A DNA stretch of 49,118 nt from Bryobacterales bacterium (GCA_003167255.1 PMTR01000191.1:1-49118), one strand, 5' to 3'. Counted from the stretch's first letter, positions 22,138 to 30,959 are shown. Notes: generated by a model from the sequence alone, not told the origin. Program-made: numbers and translations.

Positions 22138-25100
22138 CTAATACAGCTTGTCGCCTTCCCGCGCTACCCAGACGTAAAGGACGGGGAGCAGGAAGACACC
22201 GATGATCAGGGCGGCCACCAGGCCGCCGACGATCACGATAGCGAAGGGACGCTGCGAATCGGAACCGATGCCGCGCGAGAGGGCGGCGGGGACCAGGCCC
22301 AGGCTCGCTACCAGCATGGTCATCATGATGGGGCGGAGACGCTCGACCGAGCCATCGATAGCGGCGTCCAGCACGGATTGGCCGCGCGCGCGGAGCTGGT
22401 TGATGTATTCCAACATGATGACGCCGGTCTGCACCGAAACGCCGAAGAGGGCCAGGAAACCGACGCCGGATGAAACGCTGAAATGAGTGTGGGTGAGGAC
22501 CAGCGCCAACAGGCCGCCGATGGGCGCCATGGCCACGTTGGCCAAAATCAGAGACACCCACTTGAAGGACTGGAACATGGTGTAGAGAATCATGCAGATC
22601 ACCATGATGGTGATGGGCAGCACGAACATCAGGCGGCGGGACGAGCGCTTCTGGCTTTCGTATTCGCCGGCCCACTCCAGGCGGTAGCCGGTGGGCAGCT
22701 TGACCTGCTTCGAGACCTTGGCCATGGCCTCTTCCACGGTGCTGCCGAGATCGCGGACCGGGATGCTGTACTTGATGGCGACGTAGCGGGAATTGCCTTC
22801 GCGGTAGATTTCGGACGCGCGGTCGAGCACTTTGATCTCGCAAAGCTGGGCGAGCGAGACGCGCTCGCCGGAAGGCGAGAGCAGGCGGATATTCTGGATG
22901 GCCTGGCGGGTATCGCGGTAAGGAGCCTGGTAACGGACCATCAGGTCATAGCGCTGCTCGCCTTGCAAAACCTGGCTGACGGCCTTGCCGCCGACGGCGG
23001 TTTCGATGGCGTCCTGCACGTCGGCAACATTGATACCGAAGCGCGCGGCCTGGGCGCGATCGACGTGAAATTCGAGGTTGGGTTGGCCGATCACGCGGAA
23101 CAGGCCGAGATCGGCGACGCCCGGAACGGTGCGCATGACGCCGACGATTTCGTCGCCTTTGGCTTCCAGGGTCTTGAGGTCCTCGCCGTAAATCTTGATG
23201 GCGAGCTCGCCCTTGACGCCGCTGACGGCTTCTTCCATGTTGTCGGCAATGGGTTGGGAGTAGTTCCAGAGTGCGCCGGGGATTTTCTCCAACTCGCGAT
23301 CCATGGCCGAAATCAGGGCTTCCTTGTTCTGCTGGAAGACGGGGCGCCACTGGTCTTTGGGTTTGAGATCGACGAAATATTCGGTGTTGAAGAAGCCGGT
23401 GGTGTCGGTGCCGTCGTCCGGGCGGCCCACCTGGCTGACCACCTTGGTGACTTCCGGGAACGTGGCCAGCACGACGCGCGCCGTATCCATGACGCGCTGC
23501 CCTTCGGTGGGGCCGGTGGAGGGCGCGAGCGTGGCGCGGGCCCAGATGGCGCCTTCGTCCAGGTGCGGCAGGAACTCCGAGCCGATCACGCCGCTGAAGA
23601 GGAGATAGGCCGAGAGCGCCAGCGCGGCGGCGGCGCCGGCAATCGTGGGCCAGCGCAGGCGGATGGCCAGGCGCAGCGCGGCGCGATAGGCGCGCGTGAT
23701 CCATTCCATGACGGGGTTGTGCCACTCCTTCACATTCTTCCCGAACAGGAAGCTGGAAAGGACCGGCGCAATGGCCATGGAGAAAATCAGCGAGCCCAGC
23801 AGAGCGAAGGAGACGGTCCAGGCCATGGGTTTGAAGAGGCGGCCTTCCACGCGCTGCAAAGTGAAGATGGGGATGTAGGCGGTGATGATGATGCCGATGG
23901 AATAGACCACCGGGCGCTGCACTTCGTGCGCGGCGTTGCGAACGGTGTCGAGGCTATTGGCGGTGGCCGGCCGGGGACGGCCGAGGTAACGGATGATGTT
24001 TTCGACCATCACCACGGCGCCTTCCACCACCATGCCGAAATCCAGCGCGCCGAGCGAAAGCAGGTTGGCCGGAATGTGATTCAAGTTGAGGCAGATGGCC
24101 GCGAACAGCAGCGAAAACGGTATGGTGAGCGCCACGATCAGCGCTCCACGCGCATTTCCCAGAAACATGAAAAGGATCAGGGCCACCAGGATGATGCCCT
24201 CGGTCAGGTTGTGAAGGACGGTGTGAGTAGTAAGGTGAACCAGGACGCTGCGGTCGAGAAACGGAACAATTTTCACGCCGGGGGGCAGGATGCGATTGTT
24301 GAGTTCGTCCACCTTGCGGTGAATGGAGTCGAGGGTTTCGTCGGAGTTGGCGCCTTTGCGCAGAAGGACGATGCCTTCCACGACGTCGCCGTTATCGACC
24401 ACTTTGCCATTGGCGTAGTGGATGGCCTTGCCGATCTGGCCCAGGCGGATCTTGGGGCCCTGCGTGACCGTTGCGATATCGGAGACGCGAATGGCGGTGC
24501 CGTTTTGCGACTTGATGACGGTTTGTTCGATGTCGCGAACGGTCTTGAACTGGCCCACGGCGCGGATGTTGATCTGCTGCAAACCGGCCTCGACAAAGCT
24601 GCCGCCGGCGTTGACATTGTTGGCGGCCAACTGCTGCTCCACTTGGCTCATGCCGAGGCCGTAGGAAATCAACTTGCCGGGATCGACCTGGACCTGATAC
24701 TCGCGCGTGATGCCGCCGAAGCTGACGACATCGACGACGTTGGGAACGGATTTGAATTGCTTTTCGAGGACCCAGTCCTCGATGCTCTTGAGCTCCATCA
24801 GGTCGAAACTGGGGTTGGTGCTGTGGAGCGTATACCAGTAAATCTGGCCGACCGGGCTGTAATCGGAGCCGATCTGCGGCTGGAGGTTGTTGGGGAGGCT
24901 GGCCTGGTTGATGCGCTCCAGGACCTTCTGGCGATTCCAATCGTTGGTGGATTCGTCGTCGAAGATGAGCATCACGCTGGAGAGTCCGAACAGCGAAGTG
25001 GACCGCAAATACTCCAGGTGCGGGATGCCGTTCATGACGATTTCCAGAGGAATGGTGACCTGCTGTTCGACCTCTTCGGCGGCGCGGCCGGGCCACTGCG

Positions 25101-25251
25101 TGATGACCTGGACGTAGTTGTTAGCGACGTCGGGATAGGCCTCGACGGGGAGATTGTGGAACGAGATGGCGCCCCAGACCAGCAGCAGCAGAGCGGCCAG
25201 CGTGACCAGGAAGCGGTTATCGAGGGCGTAATCGACCAGGGCGCGAATCAT
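22138..25251 (-). CDS. Heavy-metal efflux RND transporter, CzcA type
   Basis: Inner-membrane proton-driven pump of 1037 residues, the normal length for HME-RND proteins. It opens MIRALVDYALDNRFLVTLAA and continues with the porter-domain phrase LPVEAYPDVANNYVQVITQWPG, TIPLEIVMNGIPHLEYLRSTS, and the transmembrane-4 motif LGALDFGMVVEGAVVMVENI (Asp near 402). DFGxxx(D/E)GA is the form associated with divalent cations (Co, Zn, Ni, Cd) in the CzcA group and not the Cu/Ag CusA form; Glu replaces the usual second Asp. The second half repeats the fold (VGFLALFGVSVQTGVIMLEYINQL). It is 11 bases downstream of its adaptor gene. No outer-membrane factor is encoded nearby. Confidence 0.94.
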   Translation of the reverse strand: MIRALVDYALDNRFLVTLAALLLLVWGAISFHNLPVEAYPDVANNYVQVITQWPGRAAEEVEQQVTIPLEIVMNGIPHLEYLRSTSLFGLSSVMLIFDDESTNDWNRQKVLERINQASLPNNLQPQIGSDYSPVGQIYWYTLHSTNPSFDLMELKSIEDWVLEKQFKSVPNVVDVVSFGGITREYQVQVDPGKLISYGLGMSQVEQQLAANNVNAGGSFVEAGLQQINIRAVGQFKTVRDIEQTVIKSQNGTAIRVSDIATVTQGPKIRLGQIGKAIHYANGKVVDNGDVVEGIVLLRKGANSDETLDSIHRKVDELNNRILPPGVKIVPFLDRSVLVHLTTHTVLHNLTEGIILVALILFMFLGNARGALIVALTIPFSLLFAAICLNLNHIPANLLSLGALDFGMVVEGAVVMVENIIRYLGRPRPATANSLDTVRNAAHEVQRPVVYSIGIIITAYIPIFTLQRVEGRLFKPMAWTVSFALLGSLIFSMAIAPVLSSFLFGKNVKEWHNPVMEWITRAYRAALRLAIRLRWPTIAGAAAALALSAYLLFSGVIGSEFLPHLDEGAIWARATLAPSTGPTEGQRVMDTARVVLATFPEVTKVVSQVGRPDDGTDTTGFFNTEYFVDLKPKDQWRPVFQQNKEALISAMDRELEKIPGALWNYSQPIADNMEEAVSGVKGELAIKIYGEDLKTLEAKGDEIVGVMRTVPGVADLGLFRVIGQPNLEFHVDRAQAARFGINVADVQDAIETAVGGKAVSQVLQGEQRYDLMVRYQAPYRDTRQAIQNIRLLSPSGERVSLAQLCEIKVLDRASEIYREGNSRYVAIKYSIPVRDLGSTVEEAMAKVSKQVKLPTGYRLEWAGEYESQKRSSRRLMFVLPITIMVICMILYTMFQSFKWVSLILANVAMAPIGGLLALVLTHTHFSVSSGVGFLALFGVSVQTGVIMLEYINQLRARGQSVLDAAIDGSVERLRPIMMTMLVASLGLVPAALSRGIGSDSQRPFAIVIVGGLVAALIIGVFLLPVLYVWVAREGDKLY

Positions 25252-25262
25252 CGGGCTGCCCG

Positions 25263-26426
25263 CTATTGCTCCACCGTGTTTTCGAGGACCAGGGCGTTCG
25301 TGACGACGCGATCGCCCGGCTTGATTCCCGAAATAATCTCCTGCAGGTTGGGCGGCACCATCCGGCCGCCGACCACTTCGACGCGGCGGAAGCTGTTGTT
25401 GGCCGCGGGCGTGTAGACCCAGTCGCGGTCGTGCAAGTGAAGGACGGCGCTTGCGGGAACCAGCGCGCGGGTTTGCGACTCCTGCCCGTGAAAGGTGGCG
25501 GTGACGAACATGCCGAGCCGCAGGAAGCCGGGATTATCGACCTCGAGCCGCACTTTGGCGGTGCGAAGGTTGGTGTCCAGAATGGGGCCCATGTTATCGA
25601 TGCGGCCGCGCAGCACGCGGTTGGGATAAGCGTTGACATGGATGTCGGCGTACTGGCCTTCGTGGACGCCGGCGAGATCGTTTTCGTAGACGTCGCAGAG
25701 TATCCAGACCTGGGAGAGATCGGCGATGGTGAAGAGGTTGGGAGAATTGTCGAGCGTCTTCACGCCGGACGCGGCGGTGACGTTTTGCTCGATGACGACG
25801 CCGGAGACCGGGGCGAAAATATCGACGGCGGCGGTGGGATGGTCGATATCGCCGCCCAGCACGTGGATGTGTTCGGAGGCGGTCTCGACATCGACGCGGG
25901 CCTTATCGGCGGCGTCCTGGGCGACTTCGAGATCCTTCTGGGGAACGGCGCCGTGATCGAACAGAAGCTTGGCGCGGTCCAGTTGGGCGCGGGCCAGTTT
26001 TTCGCCGGAGACGGCCTTGCGGTAATCGGAAAAGGCTCCGGAAATGTCGGCGCTCTGTACGCGCATGAGGAGCTGGCCCTTGGAGACCTGATCGCCAAGC
26101 CGCGCGTGAATTTCAAGGACCCGGCCGGAAGCCAGCGAAATGACGGGGACGTTGCGGGAGACGTCGGCGGCCACCACGCCGGTGACCGCAAGCTCCGGCA
26201 CGGAATCGCGGCGGGTTGCGGTGGCCAGCGGGAACTGCTCGGGGTGATCCACTTTCACCAGCGAGGCGTCGCCTTCTTTTTCGACTTCGGTGGCCGGAGG
26301 CGCGCCGGCGGCCGGATCGGTCTGTCCCTTGGCGCCACAGCCGAGGAGGAGCGCGGAGAGAGACGTTAAGAGGATCGCTGCGGAGACGCGGAGGCGCGGA
26401 GAAAAACCAAACGTCTCATTACTCAA
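25263..26426 (-). CDS. RND efflux periplasmic adaptor lipoprotein, CzcB type
   Basis: Membrane-fusion protein linking the RND pump to an outer-membrane channel. From the TTG at 26424-26426 it is 387 residues; the lipoprotein signal SLSALLLGCGAKG puts the lipidated Cys near residue 30. Domains: barrel-sandwich half (VVAADVSRNVPVISLASGRVLEIHARLGDQVSKGQLLMRVQS), helical hairpin (AQLDRAKLLFDHGAVPQKDLEVAQDAADKA), second lipoyl half (VDIFAPVSGVVIEQNVTAASGV), beta barrel (QVWILCDVYENDLAGVHEGQ), and membrane-proximal domain. No in-frame ATG lies near the signal peptide; more upstream starts would run into the REP element at 26464, so the TTG is preferred but not certain. It ends in TAG. Confidence 0.88.
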   Translation of the reverse strand: MSNETFGFSPRLRVSAAILLTSLSALLLGCGAKGQTDPAAGAPPATEVEKEGDASLVKVDHPEQFPLATATRRDSVPELAVTGVVAADVSRNVPVISLASGRVLEIHARLGDQVSKGQLLMRVQSADISGAFSDYRKAVSGEKLARAQLDRAKLLFDHGAVPQKDLEVAQDAADKARVDVETASEHIHVLGGDIDHPTAAVDIFAPVSGVVIEQNVTAASGVKTLDNSPNLFTIADLSQVWILCDVYENDLAGVHEGQYADIHVNAYPNRVLRGRIDNMGPILDTNLRTAKVRLEVDNPGFLRLGMFVTATFHGQESQTRALVPASAVLHLHDRDWVYTPAANNSFRRVEVVGGRMVPPNLQEIISGIKPGDRVVTNALVLENTVEQ

Positions 26427-26764
26427 TGAGGCTCGCGGAATGCAGTCACACCCGGCGGGCTTGGTGGGGCAGGATGGTATCCTACGCGCCGGTTGGCAAC
26501 CGGCGCCTGGTGGCCATTGGCACGCGTCGGCAGGCGGGTTACCAACCCGCCGCAGGTTGCCAACCTGCCCCACAAGCCGGCACCTTTCGTCACGGTATTC
26601 GGGGCGCCGCATGAGACCTCCGGCGAAAACAACGTAGAATTTGAATGTAGCGGTTTCAGGCCGGCCGCCGTAACCCATCTTTTGGTCAGAATCAACCTAT
26701 CTTTTGGCCGGGCGCCTTGGCGCGCGGGAGAATTGCTCTTACTATCGAAGAGGGGTGCCCGACC
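26427..26764. other. Divergent intergenic region, 338 bases, with REP element
   Basis: No gene is supported. The left third carries the upstream region of the adaptor gene, the middle is a composite REP element, and the right part should carry the promoter of the histidine kinase operon. An ATG-started frame (26417 leftward, MRRLVFLRASAS) overlaps the adaptor start in another frame and soon stops. Confidence 0.6.
26464..26573. repeat. Composite REP-like element with hairpins
   Basis: It begins gtggggcagg and ends cctgccccac, the two ends being complementary. Inside are hairpins with the related loops gcgccggttggcaaccggcgc, ggcgggttaccaacccgcc and gcaggttgccaacctgc. The architecture equals that of the element at 2342-2458, with different stem sequences but the same GTGGGGC end. 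Confidence 0.85.
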
Positions 26765-28201
26765 ATGATCTACCGCTACCTGTACGGAACCAGGCGCGCG
26801 GTACTGGCGCGGGCGGGGCTGCTGATCGCGGTGATCGCGCTGATCGATTGGCGCGTCGACCTCAACATCTCATTCGGTTTCCTTTATTTATTCCCGATTC
26901 TCCTGGTGGGGATGGTGTCGCCGCGGTGGCAGATTCTGGCCACGGCGCTGGTCTGTACGGCGCTTTCGGATGTTTTCTCGCCACTGCCGTTCACGATGGC
27001 GAATTCGTTGCCGCAGGACATTCTGGTTTTCACGTCGCTGGCGGGAACCGGGCTGTTCGCATTCGAAATCAGCCGGAGCCGGCAACTGGAGCGGGAAAGC
27101 CGGGAGCGCGTGGAACGGGAATCGGCGGCGCGGCGGGAGGCCGAGGAGCAACTGGAATTTTTGATTGGCAGCAGCCCGGCGGCTATCGTGACGATGTCGT
27201 CGGACTGCCTGATCCTGCGCGCCAACTTGGCGGCGCACCGGTTGTTCGGCGTCGAGCCGGGAGAGCTGCCGGGAAAGAGCATCCGCCGCTACGTGCCTGC
27301 GCTGGGACGCGTGCCGTTCCTGGGAGACACGCCGCAGGCCTTCCGCACCGAAATGCAGTGCCGCGGCGAGCGGGAACATGGCGACGTCTTTCTAGCGAAC
27401 GTCTTCTTTTCCACATACCAGACGGCCGTGGGGCCGCGGCTGGCGGCGTTGGTGGTGGACGCGTCGGAGGGTCTGCGGGAACGCGAAGAGACCAGCCTGG
27501 AGCAACTGATGGCGGGGTCGCGCATTCTGGTGGGCGCGGTGTCGCACGAAGTGCGCAACGTATGTGGCGCCATCACGGTGATCTACGAAAACCTGGTGCG
27601 TAGCGGCACGCTCAAAGGCAGCAAAGATTTCGAAGCGCTGGGCGCGCTGGTGGAAACGCTCAATAAGATTGCGTCGCTCGAATTGAAGCAGAGCGCCAGC
27701 ACCTCGCACATGGAGGGAATCGACCTGGCGGAAACTCTGGACGATCTGCGGATCGTGCTGGAACCCTACTGCCAGGAGGCCGGCATCGAAATGCGGTGGG
27801 ATATTCCGCGGGAGATTCCGCCGGTGTGGGCCGACCGGCACAGCCTGTTGCAGGTGCTGCTAAACCTGACGAAAAACAGCGAGCGGGCCTTGCAAGAGGC
27901 CGACGAAAAGCGCATCGAAATCTCGGTCGCGGCCGGCGGCAATCTGGTATCGATCCGGGTGACGGATTCGGGGCCGGGGATCGAAGCGGTGGACACCTTG
28001 TTCCAGCCGTTTCAAAAAGGGGCCGATTCGACGGGCCTGGGGCTGTATCTTTCGCGCGCTTTTGTGCGCTCATTCCGCGGAGAGCTGCGTCACGACCCGG
28101 CGGTGAAAGGCTGTTGTTTTGTGATCGAACTGGCGGTGGCCGCGCCGGGCGCGGCGCGCACGGAGAAATATGGAACGTATCCGACTGCTCTTGCTCGATG
28201 A
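26765..28201 (+). CDS. Membrane sensor histidine kinase with PAS domain
   Basis: A 478-residue kinase starting MIYRYLYG at 26765. The first 105 residues hold about four membrane helices. A short coiled coil (LERESRERVERESAARREAEEQL) leads to a PAS domain (LEFLIGSSPAAIVTMSSDCLILRANLAAHRLFG). The H-box is AVSHEVRN with His261. The ATPase has the N-box NLTKNSERAL, G1 DSGPGIE, and G2 STGLGLYLSRAFV. It is followed with a 32-base overlap by the LuxR-type regulator, its likely partner. It is divergent from the CzcAB-type pump, so it may respond to the same stress, but no metal-binding sensor is visible. Confidence 0.93.
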   Translation: MIYRYLYGTRRAVLARAGLLIAVIALIDWRVDLNISFGFLYLFPILLVGMVSPRWQILATALVCTALSDVFSPLPFTMANSLPQDILVFTSLAGTGLFAFEISRSRQLERESRERVERESAARREAEEQLEFLIGSSPAAIVTMSSDCLILRANLAAHRLFGVEPGELPGKSIRRYVPALGRVPFLGDTPQAFRTEMQCRGEREHGDVFLANVFFSTYQTAVGPRLAALVVDASEGLREREETSLEQLMAGSRILVGAVSHEVRNVCGAITVIYENLVRSGTLKGSKDFEALGALVETLNKIASLELKQSASTSHMEGIDLAETLDDLRIVLEPYCQEAGIEMRWDIPREIPPVWADRHSLLQVLLNLTKNSERALQEADEKRIEISVAAGGNLVSIRVTDSGPGIEAVDTLFQPFQKGADSTGLGLYLSRAFVRSFRGELRHDPAVKGCCFVIELAVAAPGAARTEKYGTYPTALAR

Positions 28202-28817
28202 TCACGTGCTGTTCCGCGAGAGCCTGAGCCGGCTGCTCGAATCGGAACCGGACTTTGAAATGTCCGGACATTGCGGCACGGGGGCGGAAGCTCTGGAGTT
28301 GCTGCGACGCGCGGCGGTGGACGTGATCCTGCTGGACTTCGATCTGGGCGAGGATCACGGCAGCCAGTTCATTTCATCTGCGCGCAACGCCGGGTATAAG
28401 GGCAAAATCCTGATGGTGACGGCCGGGATGAGCGCCATGGAATCTTCCTACGCGCTGCAAATGGGCGCTTCAGGCATTTTCCTGAAGCACAATTCGCCAG
28501 GGAACCTGGCCAAGGCCATCCGCATGGTGGCGGCGGGCGAGATGTGGGTGGACCAGCGGGTGATCCGCGCGATGGCCGACGGCGTCCGGTTCGGCGAAGA
28601 GCAGAGTATCCGCCAGTTCCTGACGGAGCGCGAGCAGGAAGTGCTGCGAGGCATTTTCGAGGGACTCAGCAACAAGGAAATCGCGGCGCAGATCGGCGTA
28701 TCGGAGAGCGCGGTGAAAGCAACTCTGCAGCAACTGTTCCAGAAGACGCGGGTGCGGACCAGAAGCCAACTGGTGCGGATCGCGCTGGAGACATCGCTGG
28801 GGACGCCGCGGAAGTGA
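28170..28817 (+). CDS. Response regulator, NarL/LuxR family
   Basis: A 215-residue DNA-binding regulator. The receiver has the acidic pair Asp10-Asp11, the phospho-acceptor Asp56 in VDVILLDFDLG, and the conserved Lys near 106 (GIFLKHNSP). The C-terminal GerE/LuxR helix-turn-helix is LTEREQEVLRGIFEGLSNKEIAAQIGVSESAVKATLQQLFQKT. The ATG lies within the end of the kinase gene, with an aggag-like site (cggagaa) just before it, indicating translational coupling. Phosphotransfer from the upstream kinase is the expected activation. Confidence 0.95.
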   Translation: MERIRLLLLDDHVLFRESLSRLLESEPDFEMSGHCGTGAEALELLRRAAVDVILLDFDLGEDHGSQFISSARNAGYKGKILMVTAGMSAMESSYALQMGASGIFLKHNSPGNLAKAIRMVAAGEMWVDQRVIRAMADGVRFGEEQSIRQFLTEREQEVLRGIFEGLSNKEIAAQIGVSESAVKATLQQLFQKTRVRTRSQLVRIALETSLGTPRK

Positions 28818-28903
28818 GGCGGTGGGCGGCTAGGGGTCGGAGGCTGGTCATGGCAAACGGCGCCGTCAACAAGATTCAAACCGCAACAATGCCAACTCAG
28901 GTA

Positions 28904-29323
28904 TTAGCCTCCTTCGAGGTAGGCGCGTAGCGCCGCCATCACCGCGTCCCTGACCCGGCGGGCGATGTCGAAGGCCTCGGTCTCACCGCCTGGAGGCAAC
29001 TCCGGCGCATCGCTTGGGTACCGCACTTCCACGCCGAATGGCGTGAGCGTGTCGGCTTCGCGCAGCAACTGCGCCAAGTGCGGATCGATGGTTGCCACCG
29101 ACTCCAGCAGCCTTCTGATGTCGTGGGTCTTTGGAAACTCGACCCGGCGCTGAACGAGCACCGCCTTCAAGTATTTCTCCGCGGCCTACTGACAGTGAAA
29201 CGCGACGATTTCTCGAAACCGATCAGCCTGAGAAACCAGGTGCGCGGCGGCTGCAAAGTCTTGATCGGCCTTCTGTAGCCATTGGATGACTAGCTCGCGT
29301 AATACGGTCTCAGGCGGCTTCAT
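28904..29323 (-). pseudogene. HEPN-domain protein interrupted by amber codon 46
   Basis: From ATG 29321-29323 the frame encodes a HEPN protein of 139 residues, the usual size: MKPPETVLRELVIQWLQKAD, AAAAHLVSQADRFREIVAFHCQ, then TAG at 29186-29188, then AAEKYLKAVLVQRRVEFPKTHDIRRL and a C-terminal four-helix half. The block FHCQ-x-AAEKYLKA is nearly invariant in the family with Gln at the stop position, so a CAG to TAG change is the simplest cause. The RNase motif RX6H (RVEFPKTH) lies downstream of the stop. It overlaps the MNT gene by 14 bases. A TTG at 29170 could reinitiate a truncated 88-residue product that still holds the motif. HEPN proteins are RNase toxins in MNT-HEPN pairs. Confidence 0.85.
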
Positions 29324-29639
29324 AAAGGACGCGTCCGTACTTGTGGGCGGGGTAGGCGATGCCGCCGAAAATATTCTTGGTTTCTTCGAAGCGCTCGGTG
29401 GATATCACGATGACGTCGACGGGATATCCCACGTCGCCCAACGCCCGCCGGATCCGGACACTCTCTTGGCGAGTGTTCGCCGGGTTCGGCTCCACAACCA
29501 GCAAATCGATGTCGCTATCGCGGTTCATGTTTCCCCCGGCGCCGGAGCCGAAGAGGATGATCCGATCGGGCGCGGCGGCTGCGAGGATCCTCCGCACCAG
29601 TTCGTGTGCCAAGGTTTGGTCGATGCCCATCACTGACAT
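29310..29639 (-). CDS. MNT-type nucleotidyltransferase (antitoxin of HEPN pair)
   Basis: A 109-residue minimal nucleotidyltransferase. The Pol-beta signature GSX10DXD is present as GSGAGGNMNRDSDIDLLVV near residues 30-48, with a later carboxylate in VDVIVIST. In characterised MntA-HepT pairs this enzyme transfers AMP groups from ATP to the HEPN toxin and silences it. Here the gene precedes and overlaps the HEPN gene by 14 bases, the standard organisation. With its partner interrupted by a stop, it may now be an orphan. The start MSVMGIDQ could instead begin at the second Met. Confidence 0.9.
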   Translation of the reverse strand: MSVMGIDQTLAHELVRRILAAAAPDRIILFGSGAGGNMNRDSDIDLLVVEPNPANTRQESVRIRRALGDVGYPVDVIVISTERFEETKNIFGGIAYPAHKYGRVLYEAA

Positions 29640-29756
29640 GATATGGGAGATACGGGCTGACTTCCACCGTACGTAAGGTGGTGTGGGAGGGGCGGAGGAG
29701 CGATCCCTCCCCCTATCCCGATCAGGATTGGCTGCCCCACTGTTGCGGTCAGGGCA

Positions 29757-30959
29757 TCAGGCCTGGAGGACGGCCAGATCGCGTAAGGTGGCTTTGGCTT
29801 GGTCGATGGCTTGCCAATAGGCGTCGCGCAGCAGGGTGGCATCGATTCCGCAATGCTCCAGCGCTTGCATGTCGCCGGATTCGTAAGCTAAAGCGGAAGC
29901 CAGCAGTTGCCCGAGCTCACCGCCGTGCCGGGCGAGCGCCTCGCGGATGTCGCCGTCCAGACGAACCCGTTTCAGGATTTCCGCCATGGGCACATCCAGA
30001 ATGGAATCGAGCGTCGAGAGAAGCCCCACCAGAAAGCTGGTGCCCGCGCCCTCGGCGCCGCGCGCCGCCGCCAGGGACTCGCACATATACCCCCGCTGCA
30101 GAGCCGCTTCCAGATACGTCACGGGGCATCCGCGGTTCGAGGCCAGCGCCAGCAGGATGGCCCAGCGCGCCAGATATTCCCTTCCCAGCCAGGTGACCAC
30201 TCCCTCCACCGATTTCACCGGCCGGCTTCTCCCAAACAGCGCGGAATTCGCCAGCCGCAGCAGACTGTAGGTCATCGAAACATCCACCGTGACGGTGGCC
30301 GAGACCTCCTGCGCCGACGAAGCCGGATCCTGGCAGGCCCCGATCAGCCGTAGAGCCGCCAGTTTCCCGGTGGGGATACAGTCGCCTCTCAGCACTTCCG
30401 GGTGCCGTAGGAAATAGCCCTGGAACAGGTCGAATCCCAAATCGCGGCAGCGTTCCATCAGGCTTTCGGAGTCGATCTTCTCGGCAATCAGCAGCAGGCC
30501 CGGCCGCCGCAGCTTGACATGCCGGTCCAACTCCGCTTCCGTCAGGGCGAGCACGTCGAGTTTGATGTAGTCGGCCAGAGGAACAGCCGCGGCCAGTTTG
30601 CCATCGAGCGTGAAATCGTCCAATGCCACGCGATAGCCTCGCTGCCGCAACCAGCGGATTCGGTCCAACACCTCAGCGTCGATGTCCACGTCTTCCAGAA
30701 TTTCCAGAACACAGCGGCCCGGTGGGAGGAACGGATCCAACATCAGAACGTCGCGGGTGCAGTTGATGAACAGCGGTTCCGCCGCGGAGATTTTGTCCAG
30801 CCCAATGTCCACCACCGCGTTCAGCAACACTTGGGCTGTCGCGGCATTCCCGTCGTGCACATCAGCGGCCTCAGTGGCCGCCCGGCGGAACAGCAGTTCG
30901 TAGGCGTGAATCCTTCGATCGGCGTCATAGATCGCCTGGCGGGCCAGGAATACATTCAC
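29757..30959 (-). CDS. EAL-HDOD signalling protein (YuxH-like)
   Basis: A 400-residue cytoplasmic regulator. Residues 1-200 are an EAL-like domain with the YuxH-type opening FLARQAIYDADRRIHAYELLFR, then CVLEILEDVDID, VALDDFT, YIKLDVLAL and LLIAEKIDS. The signature is degenerate: the EAL triplet is not kept as such, so cyclic-di-GMP cleavage is doubtful and a binding or scaffolding role more likely. Residues 200-400 are an HDOD domain (VDVSMTYSLLRLANSALFG, VEGVVTWLG, LVGLLSTLDSILDVPM), a non-enzymatic HD relative. Such proteins usually regulate motility, type IV pili or stress signalling. It stands alone, convergent to nothing, with a 117-base gap to the MNT gene. Confidence 0.9.
   Translation of the reverse strand: MNVFLARQAIYDADRRIHAYELLFRRAATEAADVHDGNAATAQVLLNAVVDIGLDKISAAEPLFINCTRDVLMLDPFLPPGRCVLEILEDVDIDAEVLDRIRWLRQRGYRVALDDFTLDGKLAAAVPLADYIKLDVLALTEAELDRHVKLRRPGLLLIAEKIDSESLMERCRDLGFDLFQGYFLRHPEVLRGDCIPTGKLAALRLIGACQDPASSAQEVSATVTVDVSMTYSLLRLANSALFGRSRPVKSVEGVVTWLGREYLARWAILLALASNRGCPVTYLEAALQRGYMCESLAAARGAEGAGTSFLVGLLSTLDSILDVPMAEILKRVRLDGDIREALARHGGELGQLLASALAYESGDMQALEHCGIDATLLRDAYWQAIDQAKATLRDLAVLQA

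Noticed and set aside
22483-25416. A 977-codon open frame on the plus strand, antisense to the CzcA-type gene
   Set aside because: It mirrors the codon positions of the real RND gene. High GC at third positions removes stops on the opposite strand. The composition is unlike any domain, and the minus-strand protein is a perfect family member.
15302-29188. Genome-wide reassignment of TAG to glutamine
   Set aside because: Several intact genes in this window use TAG as their terminal stop at the expected protein end, so reassignment would extend them abnormally. Isolated mutations or base errors are simpler.
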